Shown here: one piece after another, positions 7,701 through 11,561 of the stretch | Layout: each line of letters begins with the position of its first letter | How positions within the stretch are numbered: the first letter of the stretch is position 1 | Source: Clostridia bacterium | GTDB taxonomy: Bacteria > Bacillota > Clostridia > Oscillospirales > CAG-272 | Direction: 5' to 3' | NCBI GenBank assembly: GCA_017452565.1 | Contig: JAFTMF010000017.1 | Location: 1-11,561 of the forward strand | Length of the DNA: 11,561 nt | The notes under the pieces: model-generated | Seen by the model: the letters and a program-made list of their open reading frames with translations, nothing else | Told to the model about the DNA's origin: nothing | Databases searched by the model: none | Position numbers and translations under genes: made by a program

Positions 7701-7784
7701 GGAGCCATCGGCAAAGGCGGAAAATCCCATTCCCGTCAAGAGAAGACTGACACTCAGAAGGAGTGTTAGCACTTTTTTCATCAT
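4731..7784 (-). CDS. Secreted, membrane-anchored GH28-like beta-helix glycosidase with two CBM-like modules
   Basis: A surface polysaccharide-degrading enzyme of 1017 residues. The start at 7784 is chosen because AAAGGAA (7791-7797) lies six bases upstream and a signal peptide begins there (MMKKVLTLLLSVSLLL, likely cleaved after SAFA at 25). Two homologous beta-sandwich modules of CBM6/35 type occupy about 29-188 and 204-363, joined by a Pro-rich linker. A beta-rich domain (about 368-530) precedes a right-handed parallel beta-helix (about 530-940). Its ENDGID (Asp735) and MDD (Asp756, Asp757) reproduce the aspartate triad of GH28 with the same 21-residue spacing as fungal polygalacturonase. 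However, the usual GHG His is Met (RMGFKIG) and RIK reads RIW. A Pro/Thr-rich spacer leads to a transmembrane helix (about 989-1011) and a KKRKR tail. Polygalacturonase activity is therefore doubtful; GH49-like or uncharacterised specificity is possible. It lies 62 nt after the esterase gene. Confidence 0.85.
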   Translation of the reverse strand: MMKKVLTLLLSVSLLLTGMGFSAFADGSKELKFEGESTPFSVTDDTGMTTTENKKSKWAWTLNLNLTGISGNSGNIAYFRSGGIGGTVDYELDVPEGGSYNMIWAFRPNSQSYATVQVLLNGEAIGVPISLKSGDTVYGAVTKFNVVHEVDFGTFDFQAGKNVVSFMLMDNGPAEGSLTVDYIRLADPASPGPLPPAPDTGENGLRYEVEDLPFTVTDDQGVTTSVNKESKWAWNLNMSGVSGVSKKITYFRSGGLNSTVDFKLNVEKAGEYGIVWAYRPSPRSYCDIQVLVNGEKVGGVISLKSGKMVGEVVNNSSEAVRTITLGNYEFKQGENIVTFQMVGLGATEVDSAFASDYIELGDPVDESKLTFTSDVDFSEVQTKENSTPVTVEVPDGMLDTYPGVKDTPKTTDKITVYPLADCYEASQLYTVTVDGVSVPVTSLAGQYEYAAFDYDPEKGSIEVIVECKSTVRELTVSPQHKNPVYSKKGKTITLTLSENEHYVLCMDGKYLILSADPMQTDVPAKSGEGIFNVTAAPYSVDPSKMTDKEVTEAIQKALDDASAYGSVKGHKNGVVYIPAGIYYVGNLVLGSNTYHYLEGGAVLRITDDTSLLKIHGTKNSMVDPGGKQGVDYTWWISNHFEEEGLSKVNGSYDIRIGGRGTLDGRDVHYWNQQEEGNHHIGQNIIVPIACSYFYCEGITLRESVCWSLVAVRSDHMTFTGMKYLHRISRHHDENDGIDVCECQDVVVKNCVGFSMDDPFSAKTWPYKTGITANWPGMPEYLDNVTFDGCLSYTHRMGFKIGQGTDQNHYNVTFKNCTVVDATIGFGIHCSSGSGTVSGVVFDTIYVEKIHSGGFYGHTGWMLLHVQENSRGKGNLKDVTVKNIYVYKGAEGNQAIRIWGHSGESGIDGVTLSNIYFNGKIANTLEELKPGVNQNLFAANVEMKNDQKPTDDPTPPETGDQPDDPQTPNQPIAPNDGNEASDPKEEKSASPVIWIVVAVAFVAAMGAALAVLLKKRKR
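6696..7700 (-). repeat. Tandem duplicated CBM-like module inside the beta-helix gene
   Basis: Two coding repeats, 7221-7700 and 6696-7175, encode parallel modules that share PF(S/T)VTDD, then KWAW, YFRSGG, a VDxxLxV strand, W(A)(F/Y)RP, QVL(L/V)NGE, ISLKSG and a closing DYI-L-DP. Identity is moderate, so this is an old internal duplication rather than a fresh one. Such tandem modules usually raise avidity for the glycan. Confidence 0.8.
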
Positions 7785-7846
7785 ATTGTATTCCTTTCTT
7801 TGATTATCAAGCAGATCGCAATCCTGCATGAATTCGACCGAATCGC

Positions 7847-9622
7847 TTACTCGCCGTTTTTCTTGCCGTAAACGTTGATGGCAAGCGTCGCATTGGGATT
7901 TTTACTGCCTATCCCTGCACCATAGAAGGCATAGCCTTCGGTCTTCGTGGGGAGGTACAGTGGCTTCAGCGTATCAGCAGGCGAACCGAAAGCCAGCGTA
8001 TATCCTGCCGGCACTTCGATGGACAGTCCGTCAAATGCCGCCCAGCCTGCGCTTGCGGCAAAGTCTGCGGCAAGGGTGTAGGTTTGCAGTGTCTCTACGA
8101 TGTCGGGGTGATTGTATTTTACCACCGAAACGGTGAGGGTATCTCCCTTTTTCACCGAGGACACGGGGATTTCCAAATTGGTGACGGTATATCCTTCAAA
8201 GACGGTCAAATTCATATACACATAGGGAGCCCCCTGCATGAACCAACCCGTGTAGGCATTGCTCGCCAAAGGATACACCTTGGAAAGATCCTTTCCTAAA
8301 ATGTTCACTGCTCCCTCTTCGATCTCGCCTTGGGGAGGTGCAGTCGGCTTACCGTCATCCACTTCGGGAAGGATGTAGGTATAACTGCCCTCCTCCAGCT
8401 TCTGCAGAACGCCCGAAAGCTCCTGTGCCATCAAGGCGTGACCGGTATCGTTGGGATGCAGTTGATCGGGGAAATTGCTCTTCCCTACCTTTTCCTCGGT
8501 AAAGGAATACATATCGTAGAAGCTGGTCTTGATCCCCATTGCTTCAAACCGTTTTGGAAGCTGATTCTGCAACATACGGACACGTGGGCTTCCCGAGCCG
8601 TTTGTGCCGAAGTATTTGGGGCAATTCATCACCACAACCACGACGTCTTCGTTGCGAGCGGTAATATCCTTCACCAGATTGTCGGCGGAGGTCAAATACT
8701 TGTTGTCGGATGCATCCGGCCAAGAACGGTCGAAATAGGAATCGTTGGTTCCCAGCATCACCAACGCATAGTCGAACTTTTGCGCATATCGCTTTAGCGC
8801 CGCGTGCTGTGTAGTGCCGCGATAGTGATTGCCAAGATCGTCCCGCATAGTCTTGCCGCTGTTGCCTAAGTTGATTACCAAATGATCTTTCCAAAGAATC
8901 CGCCCCAGAACCGCAGGATATGCGTGGAAATCACGCTGGGTGGAGCCTGCTCCCTCGGTAATGCTGTCTCCAATACAGGCTACGGTGATCAGATCCACCG
9001 TGGTGGAATAGTCGGTTTCAGATGAGAAATCAAAAGCGGCAATCCCCTCTGCCATCTTCTTTGCCAAATCTGCCTCTACGGCATCCCAAGAGTGATAGGT
9101 GGATGCATAGCAGTAGGATTCTCGCTTATTTCCGGTATATGCCGTGGAATCATAACCCGCCCCCACGATGAGCTTGGAGTTTTTCACCTTGACGCAGGTT
9201 TTATAAATATCCATCTCGTCCAAACGGTCACTCTCGGAACGATTGGTAGGGCCTACCAAAATTTCCTGCTCGCTCTCATCAGTCTCGGTATCACGGACAA
9301 CGGGAAGCTGCACACCGGTTTGCTTGTGGATTCGCTTCGCAAGATCATCTGCAATCAGTTTAAAGAAATCGTGCTCGGTAGTGAACTGTGGAAGCACGCT
9401 TTTGTCGTACACGCTGTCAGCGTATACGATCTTGTACGCTGACAAATCGTTCCCGTTGATGGTAAGCCGAATCTTTGTCACGGGATCAGACTCTGTTGGC
9501 GGCGTCAACTCGGTCGTATGATTCGTCTGACTGCCGGCAGTAGTGGTTTCAGGAGTGCTTGTACAAGCACCTAATACCACAGAAACCGCCAACAGAAGTA
9601 AGGCGATTATTCGTTTTTTCAT
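7847..9622 (-). CDS. Lipoprotein SGNH/GDSL hydrolase, probable carbohydrate esterase
   Basis: A surface-anchored ester hydrolase of 591 residues, likely removing acyl groups from a glycan. The start at 9622 (ATG) is chosen because GAGAGG lies about five bases upstream; a TTG six codons earlier would bury that site. A type II signal peptide ends in the lipobox LGAC with Cys20. An alpha/beta domain at about 50-130 (NDLSAYKIVYADS, later EILVGPTNR) resembles the N-terminal domain of GH67/DUF4838-type enzymes. The SGNH catalytic domain spans about 210-410. It has GDSITEG with nucleophile Ser220, NLGNSG with the oxyanion Gly/Asn at about 253-254, LGTND with Asn293, and DQLH with Asp386 and His389. 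A C-terminal beta-rich domain (about 440-585) may bind sugar. It is the first gene of the leftward operon, ahead of the beta-helix enzyme, which supports a role in deacylating that enzyme's substrate. The exact substrate is unknown. Confidence 0.88.
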   Translation of the reverse strand: MKKRIIALLLLAVSVVLGACTSTPETTTAGSQTNHTTELTPPTESDPVTKIRLTINGNDLSAYKIVYADSVYDKSVLPQFTTEHDFFKLIADDLAKRIHKQTGVQLPVVRDTETDESEQEILVGPTNRSESDRLDEMDIYKTCVKVKNSKLIVGAGYDSTAYTGNKRESYCYASTYHSWDAVEADLAKKMAEGIAAFDFSSETDYSTTVDLITVACIGDSITEGAGSTQRDFHAYPAVLGRILWKDHLVINLGNSGKTMRDDLGNHYRGTTQHAALKRYAQKFDYALVMLGTNDSYFDRSWPDASDNKYLTSADNLVKDITARNEDVVVVVMNCPKYFGTNGSGSPRVRMLQNQLPKRFEAMGIKTSFYDMYSFTEEKVGKSNFPDQLHPNDTGHALMAQELSGVLQKLEEGSYTYILPEVDDGKPTAPPQGEIEEGAVNILGKDLSKVYPLASNAYTGWFMQGAPYVYMNLTVFEGYTVTNLEIPVSSVKKGDTLTVSVVKYNHPDIVETLQTYTLAADFAASAGWAAFDGLSIEVPAGYTLAFGSPADTLKPLYLPTKTEGYAFYGAGIGSKNPNATLAINVYGKKNGE

Positions 9623-9644
9623 CGTGAACCTCTCAATCAATCCA

Positions 9645-9660
9645 CTCGTTTGCTAACGAG
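9645..9660 (-). promoter_or_regulatory. Inverted repeat in the esterase mRNA leader
   Basis: CTCGTT and AACGAG flank a four-base loop, between the predicted start point (about 9672) and the ribosome binding site. In the RNA it would form a hairpin near the 5' end, possibly stabilising the message. In DNA it could be an operator. It contains one of three ACTCGT copies in this control region. Confidence 0.35.
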
Positions 9661-9678
9661 CCTATTATCCATATTTAT

Positions 9679-9707
9679 AGTATATCACTAAATTCTGCAC
9701 TCGTCAA
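9679..9707 (-). promoter_or_regulatory. Sigma-A promoter of the esterase-beta-helix operon
   Basis: On the minus strand, TTGACG (9702-9707) and TATACT (9679-9684) are separated by 17 bases, with a start near 9672 and a 50-base leader. It is back to back with the regulator's promoter, about 90 bases apart, as expected for a locus controlled by the divergently encoded AraC protein. Confidence 0.75.
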
Positions 9708-9794
9708 TTCTCATATCTCGGTATTTTGTATCAAAAACTCGTATGATCCACTCTGTTTTCGGATAGAAGAAAAGCGAAATCGGAGGAAAGGGAT

Positions 9795-9823
9795 TTGACA
9801 AACGATCGAAAATGTGCTATAAT
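9795..9823 (+). promoter_or_regulatory. Consensus sigma-A promoter of the AraC regulator
   Basis: TTGACA (9795-9800) and TATAAT (9818-9823) match the consensus exactly, with an optimal 17-base spacer. The start should fall near 9830, 28 bases before the regulator's start codon. A perfect promoter suggests steady expression of the regulator unless it is repressed. Confidence 0.85.
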
Positions 9824-9857
9824 TTTTTTGAATATACACGATTATGGAGGTGAGAGT

Positions 9858-10673
9858 ATGGCAGAAAAGAACATCCCCTTCAAGCTGGATAATGACCGCT
9901 ATTTTGTGAGAGATCCCGGTTTTATGGCCGCCCTGCACTACCTCCGCGAGGATTACCCCCTGCATTGGCACGAGTTCTACGAAATCGAATATATCGTCAC
10001 CGGACACGCCGTGGAAAACATCAACGGCACCGATCACGTTGCCGCTCCCGGATTTGCAGTTCTCATCACCCCGGACGATCTGCATTCCTATCATAGCATT
10101 CACAAAGATGATGTGGTTACCGTCTACAACGTAAAGTTCTCCCCCTATCTGCTCTCCCCCGAATTGCAGAAACTGCTGAGCGGTCTTTCTGCACCGCTGT
10201 GCGGAGACTGCCCGGAGATCAAGTTTTTCTTCGACCGATTGCTGATGGAGTATAACAATCGCTCCTTTGCCAGAGATCAGTTCATCGTTTCCGCTATCAC
10301 ACAAATTTGCATTCTTTTGTTCAGATGCAATCAAAACCTCGTTCACTCCGCCAATGATCAAGCGCATAAAATGGTACTCTATGTCCGAGAGCATTATACG
10401 GAGTCTATCAGCGCTCAATCGGTGGCAGAGGCGTTTCACCTGACTCCCAACTATTTCAGCGAGGTCTTCAAAAAGCATACCGGCATCGGATTTTCGGCTT
10501 ACGTGAAAAATCTGCGGCTAAAATTTGCCGCAAAGCTCCTGCTCACCTCCGATCTGACGGTCCGTGAGATTGCGGAAAAGTCGGGATTCAACAGCATCAC
10601 CTATTTCTTCAACAGCTTCAAAGCGGCGTACGGAATGCCCCCTGAGCAGTTCCGAACTCGCCCTACACTATAA
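9858..10673 (+). CDS. AraC-family transcriptional regulator
   Basis: A cytoplasmic one-component regulator of 271 residues, normal length for the family. The N-terminal half is a cupin-type ligand-binding domain with the metal/sugar-site-like PLHWHEFYEIEYIVTG at 34-49 and a DDLHSY strand at 73-78. The C-terminal half holds two helix-turn-helix motifs, at about 185-206 (ISAQSVAEAFHLTPNYFSEV) and 233-255 (LTVREIAEKSGFNSITYFFN). The start at 9858 follows GGAGGTGA (9846-9853); an upstream TTG falls inside the -35 box and is excluded. It is transcribed away from the esterase operon and only 16 nt ahead of the oxidoreductase gene, which points to local control of both units by a sugar-derived inducer. 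The inducer is unknown. Confidence 0.93.
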   Translation: MAEKNIPFKLDNDRYFVRDPGFMAALHYLREDYPLHWHEFYEIEYIVTGHAVENINGTDHVAAPGFAVLITPDDLHSYHSIHKDDVVTVYNVKFSPYLLSPELQKLLSGLSAPLCGDCPEIKFFFDRLLMEYNNRSFARDQFIVSAITQICILLFRCNQNLVHSANDQAHKMVLYVREHYTESISAQSVAEAFHLTPNYFSEVFKKHTGIGFSAYVKNLRLKFAAKLLLTSDLTVREIAEKSGFNSITYFFNSFKAAYGMPPEQFRTRPTL

Positions 10674-10689
10674 TCAAAAGAGGAGACTT

Positions 10690-11561
10690 ATGAAAACTGT
10701 CAAGCTGGCTCTTGTAGGCATCAACGGATATGGAAAAACCTATCTGGATTACTTGCTTGATCGCAACGATCCGCGCATTCGGGTGGTAGGCTTGGTAGAG
10801 CCCTATTTGCAGGGGTGTTCCCGCCTTGCTGAGCTTCAAAAGCGGAGCATTCCCATCTATCCCGACTGCCATACGCTTTATAAAAACGAAACAGTGGATC
10901 TCACCGTGATTGCATCCCCCATTCCCTTTCATACGGAGCAAATCCTTTGTGCGCTACAAAACGGTTCGCACGTGCTTTGCGAAAAACCGCTTTGCGCCGA
11001 CGAAAGAGATATCCCTCTCCTTCTGGAAGCAGAACGCCAAAGCGGCCGCCTTGTTTTCATCGGCTACCAATGGTCCTTCAGCTGTGCTATTGGAGCATTG
11101 AAGCAGGACATTTTAGCAGGCAAGCTGGGCAAGTGCCACACCATGACCAGCATGGTGCTTTGGCCTCGCACCACCTCCTATTTTGGAAGAGGAACCGGTT
11201 GGGCAGGAAAAATCCGTCTTCCCGACGGCACTGCGGTTTATGACAGCGTTGCCAACAACGCCGCCGCCCATTATCTCCACAATATGCTCTTTTTGCTGGG
11301 AGACTTTGGAAAAGCCGCTGAACCCAAGGTAGTGGAATGTCAGCTCTACCGTGCCAATTCCATTGAAAACTTCGACACCGCCAAGATCACCGTTACCGTA
11401 GAGGGCGGCACCGTTGCCACCTTTTTGGCAGCCCACCCCGTCCGCCGTAATTTAGAGCCCACCTTTACCTTCCAATTTGACCGTGCCACAGTCTGCTACT
11501 CCGCAGTGCAAACGAAGGACACCCTCTCCCTGATGCTACCCGAAAATACCGAATACGGCAA
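10690..11561 (+). CDS. Gfo/Idh/MocA-family NAD(P)-dependent oxidoreductase (3' end outside window)
   Basis: The visible 290 codons encode a cytoplasmic sugar or cyclitol dehydrogenase-type protein. The Rossmann fold opens with LALVGINGYGKTY (6-18), a variant of the GxGxxG loop, and an acidic residue follows strand 2 in GLVEP (34-38). ASPIPFH at 75-81 and CEKPL at 97-101 (Glu98, Lys99, Pro100) form the family signature, with the usual catalytic/cofactor Lys. A His-containing helix, ANNAAAHYLHNMLFLLG at about 188-204, takes the place of the common DxGxHxxD motif. A GAGGAG site lies about five bases before the start. It follows the regulator by 16 nt, so the two share the promoter at 9795. The likely job is redox conversion of a monosaccharide released by the surface enzymes. 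The substrate is not identifiable. Confidence 0.9.
   Translation, partial: MKTVKLALVGINGYGKTYLDYLLDRNDPRIRVVGLVEPYLQGCSRLAELQKRSIPIYPDCHTLYKNETVDLTVIASPIPFHTEQILCALQNGSHVLCEKPLCADERDIPLLLEAERQSGRLVFIGYQWSFSCAIGALKQDILAGKLGKCHTMTSMVLWPRTTSYFGRGTGWAGKIRLPDGTAVYDSVANNAAAHYLHNMLFLLGDFGKAAEPKVVECQLYRANSIENFDTAKITVTVEGGTVATFLAAHPVRRNLEPTFTFQFDRATVCYSAVQTKDTLSLMLPENTEYG

Noticed and set aside
6765..7769. A 334-codon plus-strand open frame opposite the CBM-like modules
   Set aside because: It mirrors the duplicated modules on the other strand, with no promoter, ribosome binding site or recognisable motif.
9711..10478. A 255-codon minus-strand open frame over the AraC gene
   Set aside because: It is antisense to a gene with two clear helix-turn-helix motifs, a perfect promoter and a ribosome binding site.

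Overview
The window looks like the chromosome of a spore-forming member of the class Clostridia (Bacillota), probably a gut or rumen commensal. The support is a pro-sigma-K-like sporulation sigma factor, Gram-positive Shine-Dalgarno sites and sigma-A promoters, and a surface carbohydrate-degradation locus of the kind found in uncultured Clostridia. No assignment below class level can be supported from the sequence alone.

Positions 1-1273. The 5' part of a minus-strand sigK gene runs off the left edge, with a sigma-E-like promoter just upstream. About 800 bases without an intact gene follow. They hold a decayed SAM-methyltransferase fragment on the minus strand, a consensus sigma-A promoter on the plus strand that fires straight into a perfect ~22-bp hairpin, and a small dyad.

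Positions 1274-4009. A tight two-gene minus-strand unit encodes a CNNM/CorC-type membrane protein (four-helix DUF21 region plus CBS pair) followed 27 nt later by a citrate synthase. Upstream, at 4010-4730, lies a long leader or intergenic region with a sigma-A promoter, a possible 38-codon small ORF with its own ribosome binding site, and what looks like a broken small gene.

Positions 4674-11561. This is a carbohydrate-use locus built around a divergent promoter region (about 9623-9857). Leftward, a lipoprotein SGNH/GDSL esterase and then a ~1017-residue secreted, membrane-anchored beta-helix protein form an operon that ends in a strong hairpin terminator. The beta-helix protein has two tandem CBM-like modules and a GH28-like aspartate triad, but lacks the polygalacturonase His. 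Rightward, an AraC-family regulator and a Gfo/Idh/MocA oxidoreductase (cut by the right edge) form a second operon. A coherent reading is that the regulator senses a sugar ligand and controls the surface enzymes. The esterase would remove acyl groups and the beta-helix enzyme would cut the backbone at the cell surface. The oxidoreductase would process an imported sugar inside the cell. The actual glycan is not determined by anything visible here.

No tRNA, rRNA, CRISPR array, intact insertion sequence or replication origin was seen.
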